From NCBI RefSeq assembly GCF_001403635.1, contig NZ_LN879468.1:372001-436000 (forward strand): DNA of 64,000 bases, given 5' to 3'. A model generated the notes under the pieces. It saw only the letters and a program-made list of their open reading frames with translations. It was not told the origin of the DNA and did no database searches. This document shows, in pieces, positions 1 to 8,590 of the stretch. Every line of letters starts with the position of its first letter. Position 1 is the first letter of the stretch. The translations under genes were made by a program, and so were the position numbers. Origin of the DNA: Clostridium massiliamazoniense (GTDB taxonomy: Bacteria > Bacillota > Clostridia > Clostridiales > Clostridiaceae).

Positions 1-174
1 GCAGCAAGATTTAATGAATTGGGCCAAAAATTAAACTCTATACCTGGACTTGAACAGGAAGTAATGAGAATAATTCAAATAAGTGATGAGAAAAAAAGAA
101 AAAAAGCTATTGATAAATTGCCTAGCTCAGCTAAAAGAGCAGTTAGTGATTTTATGAAGTTAATTAACGAATAA
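1..174 (+). CDS. C-terminal end of an unrecognised protein (partial)
   Basis: The first 57 codons are open in frame 1 and end at a TAA at 172-174, so the window begins inside a gene. The tail is helical and basic, with KKRKKAIDKLPSSAKRAV followed by a short amphipathic end. No family could be recognised from this fragment. It is followed by a clear intrinsic terminator, which supports this being a real gene end. Confidence 0.6.
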   Translation, partial: AARFNELGQKLNSIPGLEQEVMRIIQISDEKKRKKAIDKLPSSAKRAVSDFMKLINE

Positions 175-196
175 TTTTAATAAAACATACAATGCT

Positions 197-246
197 ATTA
201 GTCTAGAATCATTGAATAAAATGATTCTAGACTAATATTTTATTTT
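197..246 (+). terminator. Intrinsic terminator after the partial gene
   Basis: A perfect 16-bp inverted repeat (197-212 pairing with 221-236, left arm ATTAGTCTAGAATCAT) with an 8-nt loop is followed by a T-rich tract. It separates the partial upstream gene from the channel-like gene. Confidence 0.85.
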
Positions 247-307
247 ATAATTATTATTTGTAATGGAATTGAAAAAAATTACATAATAATTATAAGAGGT
301 GATTAAA

Positions 308-1171
308 TTGATTATTTTAGCTACTACTATAGTTCTAATTATATTATTTTTTAGAATAATAAGAAAAAGTTATATACATAAAAAGTCTATAAATATGGCT
401 ATAGAGGCTATAAATAGTAATTATATAAATTTATTTATTGATGGAACCTTAGGGGTTAGATTATTACAATGTTTTATGGTTATTTTTTCAGAAATATTTT
501 CTTTTATTATAGTTTATAAATTAATATTAAATTATTTTGATAAGTATGTGTTTTTAGAAATTGGCATTTATATTAAATTTATAATGATTTTTCTTTTATT
601 TATGTTAATACATTACTCCATGGGATATATTATGCTTATTACCTCTAAAATATATAGTTTTTTATACAGAAGTGAGGAGGAAAGTTTAAAATTTGATTTT
701 TTATTAAGTTATTTTTTAACTACAGCATATTTAATGGCATTAATATTATTTCCTAAGGAACTTTATAACTATGCTTTAGTAGGTATATTGGGAGTAGGTA
801 TTTCTTATTTCTTAAATTTAAAAATATTACTTAATGTAATGAGAAATCCTAAAAATATAAAATTTTCTATAGAAGATAGAAGTAGTTTTATAAGGATATT
901 TATTGCCGCTATTTTAATTTCTTTTATGATACTTATAAATTTATATTTGGGAGTTTGTTTAGTCCATATATTAGGACAGGGAGGTTTTTCTAACAATCCA
1001 GGATATTTTGATTTGTTTTATTATACAGTAATAACATTTACTACTATAGGTTTTGGAGATATATTGCCCTTAACTGTACCTGCTAAATTTATAGCTATAA
1101 TAATATCTTTAACCAGTGTAATATGTTTGACTATATTTTTAGGAAGTATATTTTCTTATAGAAGTAAATAA
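308..1171 (+). CDS. Ion-channel (K+ channel-like) membrane protein
   Basis: This integral membrane protein of 287 residues has a C-terminal potassium-channel pore module. The selectivity-filter motif TTIGFGD is at about residues 245-251, preceded by a pore helix (YFDLFYYTVITF) and followed by a final transmembrane helix (about 258-283). This is the arrangement of the two-TM ion-channel family, with GFG replacing the usual GYG. Upstream lie several further hydrophobic segments, so it probably has six or more membrane spans. The longest frame starts at a GTG (299) that lies inside the Shine-Dalgarno sequence AGAGGTGAT. The TTG at 308, six bases after it, is the more likely start. No regulatory RCK/TrkA_N domain is attached. 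It stands alone between a terminator and repeat sequence. Ion selectivity is inferred from the filter only. Confidence 0.8.
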   Translation: MIILATTIVLIILFFRIIRKSYIHKKSINMAIEAINSNYINLFIDGTLGVRLLQCFMVIFSEIFSFIIVYKLILNYFDKYVFLEIGIYIKFIMIFLLFMLIHYSMGYIMLITSKIYSFLYRSEEESLKFDFLLSYFLTTAYLMALILFPKELYNYALVGILGVGISYFLNLKILLNVMRNPKNIKFSIEDRSSFIRIFIAAILISFMILINLYLGVCLVHILGQGGFSNNPGYFDLFYYTVITFTTIGFGDILPLTVPAKFIAIIISLTSVICLTIFLGSIFSYRSK

Positions 1172-1271
1172 GAGCAAGTTCTTTTGAAATAGATAAAGAT
1201 TATGGATATGCATTTATAATTTTCATATATCTTCATAGCTTTTTTACCTAAAATTATATAAATAAAAGCTT

Positions 1272-1329
1272 GAGTATGTATCAAATTACAGATACATACT
1301 CTCTGCTTTTTATCTAGCTATATAGGTTC
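1272..1329 (-). repeat. Repeat A fragment (terminal hairpin and stem base)
   Basis: GAGTATGTATC and GATACATACTC (1272-1282 and 1291-1301) form a hairpin, followed by CTGCTTTTTATCTAGCTATA. This is the inverted end of the repeat A elements at 8331 and 17815. The hairpin may also serve as a terminator for the flanking genes. Together with the degenerate repeat B at 1356-1434 it fills the gap between the channel gene and the CoA-disulfide reductase gene. Confidence 0.6.
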
Positions 1330-1355
1330 CACTAAATTAAGGTGCTAACTTGAGA

Positions 1356-1434
1356 CAGCCTCTTAGTGTTTTTTTAGAGAGCATGTCTGTATATCTTAAG
1401 TTTATAGAAGAGAGGGGATTACAGATACTAGTCT
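1356..1434. repeat. Degenerate repeat B-like sequence
   Basis: The stretch contains the order CTGTATAT ... TTATAGAAGAGAGG ... ATTACAGATACTAG, which matches the core of the repeat B elements at 8222 and 41650 in degraded form. No gene is visible in it. Confidence 0.4.
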
Positions 1435-3900
1435 TTAGATGAATAAGTTTAGACCAGAGTCATCAGTTGCATTTAGGTAAGTAGCAACTCCAGCAACTTC
1501 TATTTCATCTAATAATTCTTCTCTTTTTATTCCCATTAAGTCCATAGACATTGAACAAGCTAATAATTTAACTCCCATATCTAAGGCATTTTTTATTAAG
1601 GTTTCTAAACTATCAACATTGTTTTTTTCCATTATTTTTTTTATCATTTTAGGTCCCATTCCACCCATATTCATCTTAGATAGAGGAAGTTTAGCGGCAC
1701 TATCGGGAAGCATCATATCAAACATTTTTTCCATTCCATCTTTTTTTATAGTTGGTTTATTTTCTTTTTTTAATATATTTAATCCCCAAAATGTAAAGAA
1801 CATAGTAACTTTTTTTCCCATAGATGCAGCTCCAGTAGCAATAATAAAGGATGCAATAGCTTTGTCTAAATCACCACTAAATACAACTAAGGTTGCATCA
1901 TCTTTACTTTTTATATTTGTTATAACTTCAGAAGAACTCTTTTCAGAACTTAATCCTTTTCTTATTTGTACGATAAAAGCTTTTTTTTCTTTTGAATAAT
2001 TAACTGATAAAAGTTCATTTTTAGTGCTTGAACACCAAGAAGTTATATCTTTTTTAAAGCCAGAATCAGTAGCCATAATTTCAAGGATATCACCATCTTT
2101 TAACTTATTCATTTCTTCAAAAACTCTTTTTATAGGACCAGGGCATTGAAGTCCACAAGCATCAACAGATATAGTAACTTTATCATTCATTTTTTCTTTT
2201 TCCTTTCCTTCTTCTTTAGTTATAGCAATCATACTTAATTTATCTAAATTATTTTCAACTTCTCTAGTAGCAATAGAGTAAGTAGTATAACCACCATCTA
2301 TGTTTATAGGATTAAATCCATGTTGTTTTAAAATTCTACAAGCTAAGTAACCACGAAGTCCAACTTTACAATAAACATATATCCTTTTGCTTTTATCAAG
2401 TTTATCTAAATTATCTCTTAAGCTATCAAGTGGTATATTATGGGCACTTTCTATTTTCCCACCTTCAAGTTCTATAGGATTTCTAACATCTAAAATATAG
2501 GCATTTTCTTTTATTAAATTCTCTACTTCATGCCATTGAACAGTTTCAACTTTGTCTTCAAGAATATTAGATGCTACATAGCCTGCCATATTTACTGGGT
2601 CTTTTGCTGATGAATATGGAGGAGCATAACAAAGCTCTAAATCAGGTAAATCAAATACAGTTAAATTTCCTTTAATTGCAGTGGCTATAATATCTATTCT
2701 TTTTTCTATACCTTCAAAACCTACAGCTTGAGCACCTAAAATTTTTCCTTTTTTATTAAAAAGTAATTTTAAGTGGATTGGAAAGGCACCTGGATAGTAG
2801 CCAGCATGAGAGTTAGGGTGTATATGAACAACTTCATAATCTATATTTAATCTTCTTAAAGTTTTTTCGTTATTACCAGTACTAGCAACTGTGATATCAA
2901 AGACTTTTGCTACAGAACTTCCTAAAGATCCATTATAGGGAGTCTTTTTACCAGCAATATTATCAGCAACAAGGCGTCCTTGTCTATTAGCTGGCCAAGC
3001 AAGAGGAATTTGTGTTTTACTTCCATTAATAAAGTTTTTAACTTCTATAGCATCTCCAATTGCATAGATATCTTTATTTGAGGTTTCTAAGTATTCATTA
3101 ACTACTATAGCACCTCTAGAATTAGTTTCTATTCTAGCTTCTTTAGCTATTTTTGTTTCTGGTTTAACACCAATAGCTAGTATTATTAGGTCAGTATTGA
3201 TACTTTCTCCATTTTCTAAAATAATGGTATTGCCATTATTTTCAATAGCGGAAATTCCATTATTAAGGATTAAGGAAACCGAATTGTCTAATAAGTGTTC
3301 ATGAACTATGGATGCCATTTCATAGTCTAAAGGAGCCATAACTTGATTGCTTTTATCAATTATTGTTACATTTATGCCTCTGTTTGAAAGATTTTCAGCC
3401 ATTTCAATACCGATAAAGCCACCACCTATAATGGTAGCAGTTTTTGGAGCATTTTCATCTACAAAGGTTTTTATTGCATCAGTATCCTTTAAGTTTCTTA
3501 AAGTAAAAATATTTTTAGTTGAATCTTTACCAGCTATAGGTGGATTAATTGGAGATGCTCCAGGTGATAGAATTAATTTATCATAAGACTCTTCATATAC
3601 TTCTGAGGTTTTTATATTCTTGACCTTAACAATCTTATCTTCTTTGTTTATAGATATAACTTCATTAAAATTTCTAATATCAATATTAAATCTAGTACTC
3701 ATTCCTGTTACTGTTTGAATAAGGAGTTTATTTCTATCTTTAATTTCTTCACCAATATAATAGGGTAATCCGCAATTGGCAAAAGATATATGCTCACCTT
3801 TTTCAAATAAAATAATTTCTAAATCTTCATTAAGCCTTCTAAGTCTAGCAGCAGCTGAAGCACCACCAGCTACTCCTCCAACAATTAGTACTTTTTTCAT
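1435..3900 (-). CDS. CoA-disulfide reductase / rhodanese / TusA / DsrE fusion
   Basis: This 821-residue protein fuses four sulfur-handling modules. Residues 1-440 are a pyridine-nucleotide-disulfide oxidoreductase of the CoA-disulfide reductase class: FAD motif VLIVGGVAGGASAAAR, and catalytic Cys43 in SFANCGLPYY, the same position as in staphylococcal CoADR. Residues about 460-555 are a rhodanese with the active-site Cys511 in YCKVGLRG. Residues about 575-650 are TusA-like with GLQCPGP (Cys586). The rest is DsrE/F-like with Cys782 in LLACSMSMDL. Such fusions reduce polysulfides or CoA persulfides and relay sulfane sulfur between cysteines; here that role is inferred from the domains. The longer GTG start (3909) lies in the Shine-Dalgarno GAGGTG, so ATG 3900 is preferred. 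It lies 103 bp downstream of an ArsR-type regulator on the same strand, probably in one operon. Confidence 0.93.
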   Translation of the reverse strand: MKKVLIVGGVAGGASAAARLRRLNEDLEIILFEKGEHISFANCGLPYYIGEEIKDRNKLLIQTVTGMSTRFNIDIRNFNEVISINKEDKIVKVKNIKTSEVYEESYDKLILSPGASPINPPIAGKDSTKNIFTLRNLKDTDAIKTFVDENAPKTATIIGGGFIGIEMAENLSNRGINVTIIDKSNQVMAPLDYEMASIVHEHLLDNSVSLILNNGISAIENNGNTIILENGESINTDLIILAIGVKPETKIAKEARIETNSRGAIVVNEYLETSNKDIYAIGDAIEVKNFINGSKTQIPLAWPANRQGRLVADNIAGKKTPYNGSLGSSVAKVFDITVASTGNNEKTLRRLNIDYEVVHIHPNSHAGYYPGAFPIHLKLLFNKKGKILGAQAVGFEGIEKRIDIIATAIKGNLTVFDLPDLELCYAPPYSSAKDPVNMAGYVASNILEDKVETVQWHEVENLIKENAYILDVRNPIELEGGKIESAHNIPLDSLRDNLDKLDKSKRIYVYCKVGLRGYLACRILKQHGFNPINIDGGYTTYSIATREVENNLDKLSMIAITKEEGKEKEKMNDKVTISVDACGLQCPGPIKRVFEEMNKLKDGDILEIMATDSGFKKDITSWCSSTKNELLSVNYSKEKKAFIVQIRKGLSSEKSSSEVITNIKSKDDATLVVFSGDLDKAIASFIIATGAASMGKKVTMFFTFWGLNILKKENKPTIKKDGMEKMFDMMLPDSAAKLPLSKMNMGGMGPKMIKKIMEKNNVDSLETLIKNALDMGVKLLACSMSMDLMGIKREELLDEIEVAGVATYLNATDDSGLNLFI

Positions 3901-4003
3901 TAAATTCACCTCTATTTTAATATTTATATATTACGTTTTTAGGATATATACTATAAAAAATATAAGAAGTCCATTAGGAATTTTAAACTTCTTATTTAGT
4001 CTT

Positions 4004-4300
4004 TTAGGGAAATAAAACTTTTATTATTTCTTTTACATCATCATTGCAAACTTTATAAGTTATTTCTAGACCATTTCTTTCTCCAACAATAATTCCCAAG
4101 CTTTTAAGTTTTGCTAAATGCTGAGATATGGTAGATTGAGGCATGTTAAGACATGAATACATATTAGTAACATTGCTACCACCAACCTCTAAAAGTCCTT
4201 TTATGATACAAAGTCTTACTGGATGAGATAAAGCTTTTAGTAGTTCAGCTTTTTCTTCAAATAATTTTGGATTAGTTAGGAAATTTTCACTTTTAGACAT
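4004..4300 (-). CDS. ArsR/SmtB-family transcriptional regulator
   Basis: This 98-residue winged-helix repressor has the ArsR core: ALSHPVRLCIIKGL (about 24-37), recognition helix MPQSTISQHLAKLKSLGI (53-70) and a beta wing ending in TYKVCND. It has cysteines at 31, 50 and 85 but no classical ELCVCDL metal site. Because it is the promoter-proximal gene ahead of the CoADR/rhodanese fusion, it is a candidate sensor of persulfide or thiol stress rather than of arsenic; this is inference from context. ATG 4300 has a well-spaced GAGGTGAT ribosome binding site. Its promoter diverges from that of the small redox protein at 4463, so one operator could serve both. Confidence 0.88.
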   Translation of the reverse strand: MSKSENFLTNPKLFEEKAELLKALSHPVRLCIIKGLLEVGGSNVTNMYSCLNMPQSTISQHLAKLKSLGIIVGERNGLEITYKVCNDDVKEIIKVLFP

Positions 4301-4328
4301 AAAATCACCTCTTTATTACTATATTCAA

Positions 4329-4357
4329 ATAATATGATATTGTTAAATAAAAGTCAA
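4329..4357 (-). promoter_or_regulatory. Sigma-A promoter of the ArsR-CoADR operon
   Basis: On the minus strand TTGACT (4357-4352) and TATTAT (4334-4329) are separated by 17 bases. The sequence TATTCAAATA around the -10 looks like one half of an ArsR-type operator, so autorepression is plausible, but the second half-site is not clear. Confidence 0.55.
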
Positions 4358-4378
4358 TAAAATTTTTTATAAAAATTG

Positions 4379-4406
4379 TTGACACTTACTTAAAATGTAT
4401 CATAAT
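4379..4406 (+). promoter_or_regulatory. Sigma-A promoter of the C_GCAxxG_C_C gene
   Basis: TTGACA (4379-4384) and CATAAT (4401-4406) are separated by 16 bases, giving a leader of about 50 bases before the ATG at 4463. It is divergent from the ArsR promoter. Confidence 0.6.
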
Positions 4407-4462
4407 ATCTAAATATAGCGATTAATAATTTATTAATATATATAATGAAAGAAGGAATAAAA

Positions 4463-4837
4463 ATGACTAAACCATCAGAATACCATAAACAAGGATATAC
4501 TTGTGGAGAAGCAATTATAAAATCATATAATGAAGAACATGGAACAAATATACCAGTATCATTAGGGAGTGCAATGGGAACAGGATTTACTGTAGCTTCA
4601 CTTTGTGGTGCTATAGGAGGAGCTGGTGCTATTATTGGTATAGAAAAGGGTAGAATGTCAAATGAAGAGAGCAATAAAGCTAGAACAATAAATAGAGAAT
4701 TAATGAATAGCATAAATTCACAATATAATACTACTATATGCAAGGATTTAAAGAAAAATAAAGTAAGTTGTGCAGAAATAATAGATTATACTTATGAAAA
4801 TTTAAAAAAAGTTTTAAATAATGAAGAAAATTTATAA
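4463..4837 (+). CDS. C_GCAxxG_C_C family putative redox-active protein
   Basis: This 124-residue protein has the cysteine pattern of the C_GCAxxG_C_C family: YTCGEAI near the N-terminus, SLCGAIGGAGAIIG in the middle, then TTICKDL and VSCAEII. The family is thought to be redox active from its conserved cysteines; the reaction is unknown. The ATG at 4463 follows GAAGGA by six bases, whereas the earlier in-frame ATG (4445) has no ribosome binding site. It is transcribed divergently from the ArsR/CoADR sulfur operon and may share its control. A terminator follows directly. Confidence 0.8.
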   Translation: MTKPSEYHKQGYTCGEAIIKSYNEEHGTNIPVSLGSAMGTGFTVASLCGAIGGAGAIIGIEKGRMSNEESNKARTINRELMNSINSQYNTTICKDLKKNKVSCAEIIDYTYENLKKVLNNEENL

Positions 4838-4849
4838 ATTTAATGATAA

Positions 4850-4887
4850 AATAATGAGGTTGTTTTATAAAACCTCATTATTTTTTT
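4850..4887 (+). terminator. Intrinsic terminator
   Basis: AATAATGAGGTT (4850-4861) pairs perfectly with 4871-4882 and is followed by a run of seven T. It ends the C_GCAxxG_C_C transcript. Confidence 0.85.
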
Positions 4888-4938
4888 ATAGTATAATTAC
4901 TTAGATTTAAGTAATTATTAAGTAGGAGTGATATTCAT

Positions 4939-5229
4939 ATGGAAAATATTAAATTTGATAAATTAGAAATAATAGTTATAATTAAGGAATTTTTAAATGA
5001 TTTAGAAAATAGTAATTCTATGGATGATGAGTTTTATTTGCCAAATCCTATAGAGAAAAAGATTGATAAAATGACAGCAGAACATAGAGAAGAGTTCTTT
5101 AATATTTGTGATGACATAGCAAGTTCTTTAGTAGAATTAAAAAGCGGTGAACTTAATGAAATAAATCTATTACATAGTGAAATAATAAGATTAGCTAATT
5201 TAAAGCTAAAAAAGTATATTTCTTTCTAA
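4939..5229 (+). CDS. Hypothetical protein, 96 aa
   Basis: This is a small acidic, apparently all-helical cytosolic protein of 96 residues with no signal peptide or membrane segment, and no family was recognised. ATG 4939 is preceded by TAGGAGTGAT at normal spacing. It ends 27 bp before the HPP-family gene on the same strand, with no terminator between, so the two are probably co-transcribed. Confidence 0.65.
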   Translation: MENIKFDKLEIIVIIKEFLNDLENSNSMDDEFYLPNPIEKKIDKMTAEHREEFFNICDDIASSLVELKSGELNEINLLHSEIIRLANLKLKKYISF

Positions 5230-5256
5230 TTTAAATTTTATACAAAGGAAGGTTTT

Positions 5257-5766
5257 ATGGAGAGATATTTTAAAAAATTTATAACAAAGGAACGAACGCC
5301 ACTTAAAGTAAATTATAAGGATAGTTTTATAGGATTTATAGGTGGATTTGTAACAATAGCCATTTTAGCCTATTTAGGGAGAGTATCCCATGCGCCATGG
5401 ATAATAGCACCTTTTGGAGCAAGTTGTGTTTTAGCTTTTGGAGTATGGAATGCACCACTATCACAACCAAGAAACATAATAGGGGGACATTTAATTTCCT
5501 CATTTATAGGAATTATTACATATAATTTAATGGGAGATAATTATCTTTCTCTTGGGGTTGGAGTTGGAGTTGCTATAGGAGCTATGCTTTTAACAAAAAC
5601 AACTCATCCACCAGCAGGAGCAGATCCTATAGTTGTAATAATGGCTGGAAGTAGCTTCAAATTTTTATTACATCCTATTTTATTTGGTTCTGTTTTAATA
5701 GTGATTTTAGCACTTATTATAAATAACATAAGCAAAGATAGAAAATATCCGACTTTTTGGTTATAG
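5257..5766 (+). CDS. HPP-family integral membrane protein
   Basis: This 169-residue membrane protein has the family's signature THPPAGADP (about residues 124-132) and the conserved WIIAPFGASCVLAFG segment. Four hydrophobic helices can be seen. HPP proteins are short polytopic membrane proteins; some plant and cyanobacterial members have been linked to nitrite transport, but the substrate here is unknown. Translation begins at ATG 5257 after AAGGAAGG. It sits directly behind a small unknown gene at 4939, probably in the same transcript. Confidence 0.88.
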   Translation: MERYFKKFITKERTPLKVNYKDSFIGFIGGFVTIAILAYLGRVSHAPWIIAPFGASCVLAFGVWNAPLSQPRNIIGGHLISSFIGIITYNLMGDNYLSLGVGVGVAIGAMLLTKTTHPPAGADPIVVIMAGSSFKFLLHPILFGSVLIVILALIINNISKDRKYPTFWL

Positions 5767-5846
5767 TAAATGAAGTGTTTATTGTATAAATCTTAAATAT
5801 TATGGATATAAATTAAAGTAAAATATATTTAATTTAAGGAGTATTC

Positions 5847-6716
5847 ATGGTTAAAAAAGTGATTAGTATTTTAATAGTGACTTTAATTTCATCCTTATTT
5901 ACAGGATGTCTTAAGGAAGATAATAAAGAAGTAATAGATACTGTAAATAAGGACCTCATAAGTTATGATGCATCTGATAAAATTACAGATAGTAAAGAGG
6001 AAGAAATTAAACTTGATGAAAGTAAAAATGAAGAAACTAATACACAGAAAGATGAAAACAATGAAAATACTATAGAGAAAAATAATAAAGAAGAAAATAT
6101 TATAGTTGATAATAAAATATTAAAAGAATATTTTGAAAAGAAAAAGGGCTTTTTTGTAAATAAAAATAAGGAAGTTATATATAATGGCTATTGTGAATAT
6201 GGTCATAAATTAGATTTTAATAAAATAGATGAAAAAAATAATTTAATTTTATATGATGGAAAAATGACAGATGGTTATGGTGAGGATGAAAGAGGTCCAA
6301 GGAAATTCACTTTAACTTACAACTTTAAATTAGATGAAGGTAAAACTCCCATGGTTTATGAAAGAGTGAAAAATTCAGATTATCTCACACAAAATAAAGA
6401 TGTATTAAACTCTATAATAAAAAATTATATTGTTATGTGGGGAGAAATTAAAGAAGGTAAAAGTTGGGAACAAAAGGTAGTCTATAAAAACAAAGAATAT
6501 ACAGCTAAGACTATAATGAAAAATGTAAGTGATGACAAATATACTCTTATTACAAGTATAAATAATATTGAGGGATTTTATAAAAACACTTATAAAGAAG
6601 AAAGAACTTATAAAAAAAATAAAGGACTTATAAATTTTAATAATAGTCCTTGTTATGATACGAGTACAGAAAGTAGTAGTGACTTATTATTTGGATATAG
6701 TTTAACAGAATTATAA
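5847..6716 (+). CDS. Predicted lipoprotein of unknown function
   Basis: The 289-residue product begins with a lipoprotein signal peptide: KK, a hydrophobic core, and lipobox LFTG-C with the lipidated Cys21. Residues about 25-90 are a charged, Glu/Asn/Lys-rich linker of the kind that spans the cell wall. The remaining domain (about 95-285) is rich in Tyr, Lys and aromatic beta-type stretches; I do not recognise it. ATG 5847 follows AAGGA by six bases. No obvious functional partner is next to it. Confidence 0.8.
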   Translation: MVKKVISILIVTLISSLFTGCLKEDNKEVIDTVNKDLISYDASDKITDSKEEEIKLDESKNEETNTQKDENNENTIEKNNKEENIIVDNKILKEYFEKKKGFFVNKNKEVIYNGYCEYGHKLDFNKIDEKNNLILYDGKMTDGYGEDERGPRKFTLTYNFKLDEGKTPMVYERVKNSDYLTQNKDVLNSIIKNYIVMWGEIKEGKSWEQKVVYKNKEYTAKTIMKNVSDDKYTLITSINNIEGFYKNTYKEERTYKKNKGLINFNNSPCYDTSTESSSDLLFGYSLTEL

Positions 6717-6734
6717 GCAAAGACCTAATTAAAA

Positions 6735-6874
6735 GAGGGTTTTAGTGAAAGTAACTTAGGGAATTGTATCTGTTTATATCTAACTTTTTATAGAAAGTTA
6801 GAGTATTACACAGATGTTAGGAAGGTTAAATAAGCTTTAATAGGGGATATATCAAAATTAGAGATATATCCTCT
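6735..6874. repeat. Degenerate repeat B-like region plus terminator-like hairpin
   Basis: The sequence contains CTGTTTATATC, TTTATAGAAAG and GAGTATTACACAGATG in the order seen in repeat B copies, but strongly diverged. It ends with a hairpin (6842-6853 with 6863-6874, one mismatch) followed by ATATTTTTA, which could terminate the lipoprotein transcript. No gene is visible between 6717 and 7005. Confidence 0.4.
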
Positions 6875-7005
6875 ATATTTTTATATGTGTGATAATCATT
6901 AATTGTATAAGTTGAGATTAAATTGGAGAGAGTTTTAGTTTCTTTAAAATTATAGTACAATAGTTTTTAGAATTAAGAATAAGTAGTGACGAGGAGATAA
7001 TTTTT

Positions 7006-8211
7006 ATGGCAAAAGTTATAGTAGTTGGTGGTGGGCCAGCAGGAATAATGGCATCTTTAACTGCATCTAAAAATAATGATGTAACTTTAATAGAGAGAAA
7101 TAATGAAATTGGAAAAAAACTTAGATTAACAGGTGGGGGAAGATGTAATATAACCAATAATAGAGATATAGAAGAATTCTTTGAAAAGGTAGTTACAAAT
7201 AATAAATTTCTGTATAGTGCGTTTTACACCTTTCCTAATACAAGCCTATTAGAATACTTTTCTAATCATAATTTAGAATATAAAGTAGAATATGATCAAA
7301 AGGTATTTACTAAAAGTGATAAAGCAGATGAAGTTATAAATTTATTTTACAATGACTTGAGAAAAAATAATGTGAAATTAATATTTAATGCAATGGTAGA
7401 GGATTTAATAGTTGAAGATAATATTATTAAGGGAGTTATTTTATCAAATGGTGAAAAATTGTTTGCTGATAAAGTAATTATTACAACTGGAGGAAAAAGC
7501 TTTCCTAATACAGGTTCTGATGGAACAATGTACGGGATATTGGAGAGATATGGTCATACTATAGTTGCACCAAAAGCAGCTCTAATTCCCTTAGTAATAA
7601 AAGAAGAGTTTGTAAAAAATCTTCAAGGAGTAGCTATGAAAGAAGCTATTGTTAAAGCTAAAATTAAAAAGAAAAAAGTTGAAAAACAAGGAGATATGTT
7701 ATTTACTCATTTTGGAATATCAGGACCAGCTGTTTTAAAGTTGTCATCTTATGTAAATAAGGCACTTTTAGAAGGAGAAGTGGAAATATTTATAGATTTT
7801 CTAAGTGAAAAAACAAGAGAAGAAATATCTAAAATTGTAAGAGAAAATTCAAACAAAACTGTCTTAAATAATTTAAAAGGTATATTACCACAAAATTTCT
7901 TAAAAGAAATATTAAACATGTTAGGACTTTTAGAGATAAAAGCAAGTGATTTAAGAAAAGATGATGAAAATAAAATAATAGAATACATAAAAAATATGAA
8001 ATTAACAGCTAGAGAAACATTAACTATAAAGGCAGCGCAAGTAACATCAGGAGGAGTAAAAGTAAAAGAAATAAATGCTTCTAATATGGAATCTAAGTTA
8101 ATAAAAGGGCTTTACTTTGCAGGTGAAGTTATGGATGTTGATGCAGAAACTGGTGGTTATAATTTACAAATAGCATTTTCAACAGGATATTTAGCAGGAT
8201 CAGATTATTAA
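7006..8211 (+). CDS. HI0933/BaiN-family flavoprotein (NAD(P)/FAD-dependent oxidoreductase)
   Basis: This 401-residue flavoprotein starts with an FAD-binding Rossmann motif (VIVVGGGPAGIMAS, residues 4-17), then ERNNEIGKKLRLTGGGRCNITN, the hallmark of the HI0933/YhiN family. The middle carries TTGGKSFPNTGSDG and FGISGPAVL, and the C-terminus ends with GLYFAGEVMDVDAETGGYN, the second FAD-contact motif. A member from bile-acid converting clostridia (BaiN) has been assigned a reductase role, but most of the family is uncharacterised, so substrate is left open. ATG 7006 follows GAGGAGAT. Length is normal for the family. The gene is monocistronic, with repeats on both sides. Confidence 0.9.
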   Translation: MAKVIVVGGGPAGIMASLTASKNNDVTLIERNNEIGKKLRLTGGGRCNITNNRDIEEFFEKVVTNNKFLYSAFYTFPNTSLLEYFSNHNLEYKVEYDQKVFTKSDKADEVINLFYNDLRKNNVKLIFNAMVEDLIVEDNIIKGVILSNGEKLFADKVIITTGGKSFPNTGSDGTMYGILERYGHTIVAPKAALIPLVIKEEFVKNLQGVAMKEAIVKAKIKKKKVEKQGDMLFTHFGISGPAVLKLSSYVNKALLEGEVEIFIDFLSEKTREEISKIVRENSNKTVLNNLKGILPQNFLKEILNMLGLLEIKASDLRKDDENKIIEYIKNMKLTARETLTIKAAQVTSGGVKVKEINASNMESKLIKGLYFAGEVMDVDAETGGYNLQIAFSTGYLAGSDY

Positions 8212-8221
8212 ATTTAACATA

Positions 8222-8316
8222 TTTGAATGCTTAGTTGTAGTTATCTAGAAGCATGAGGCTGTTTATCTCCTACTTATAGAAGAGAGGAGTATTATAGCCT
8301 CTAGCTATGAGATAAA
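8222..8316 (+). repeat. Repeat B element
   Basis: TTATCTAGAAGCATGAGGCT pairs with AGCCTCTAGCTATGAGATAA across a short loop containing TCCTACTTATAGA, giving a hairpin of about 85 nt. It is closely similar to the copies at 9163, 29789 and 41650. With repeat A at 8331 it fills the interval 8212-8590, which has no gene. Confidence 0.75.
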
Positions 8317-8330
8317 TGTATTTTTTTATC

Positions 8331-8518
8331 TGCCGAGATAGCTATTATAGGTACAAAATGCTGTGATCATTGAACTAGTACTAGAAGCTCTTTATTTTAG
8401 AAACTGTTGTAGAAAAAATATTAGAGCTTCTTTACGTAAGTGAGTGGTCACAAATGATGAATCTATATAGCTAGATAAAAGGCAGAGAGGATGTATCTGT
8501 AATTTGATACATCCTCCT
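8331..8518 (+). repeat. Repeat A element (lacking the apical module)
   Basis: The element begins TTTATCTGCCGAGATAGC and ends with a hairpin GGATGTATC...GATACATCC. Its two halves are complementary: TGTGATCATT with GGTCACA, AGAAGCTCT with AGAGCTTCT, and TTTATCTgccgagaTAGCTA with TAGCTAGATAAA. It is nearly identical to 17815-18065 except that about 60 nt of the apical stem are missing. Confidence 0.8.
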
Positions 8519-8590
8519 GTAGTTATATAGTTACAAATATATTTATAAAATTGGAGGTTAACTTAATAAACCTCTATTTTATTTTGGAAT

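Noticed and set aside
299-307. GTG or ATG starts at 299, 3909, 33191, 58793, 10448 and 49952
   Set aside because: Each lies inside or directly against the Shine-Dalgarno sequence; the next in-frame start has normal spacing.
1619-1999. Plus-strand frame opposite the CoADR fusion, and similar frames opposite the ATPase
   Set aside because: They are antisense to strongly conserved genes and have no ribosome binding sites.
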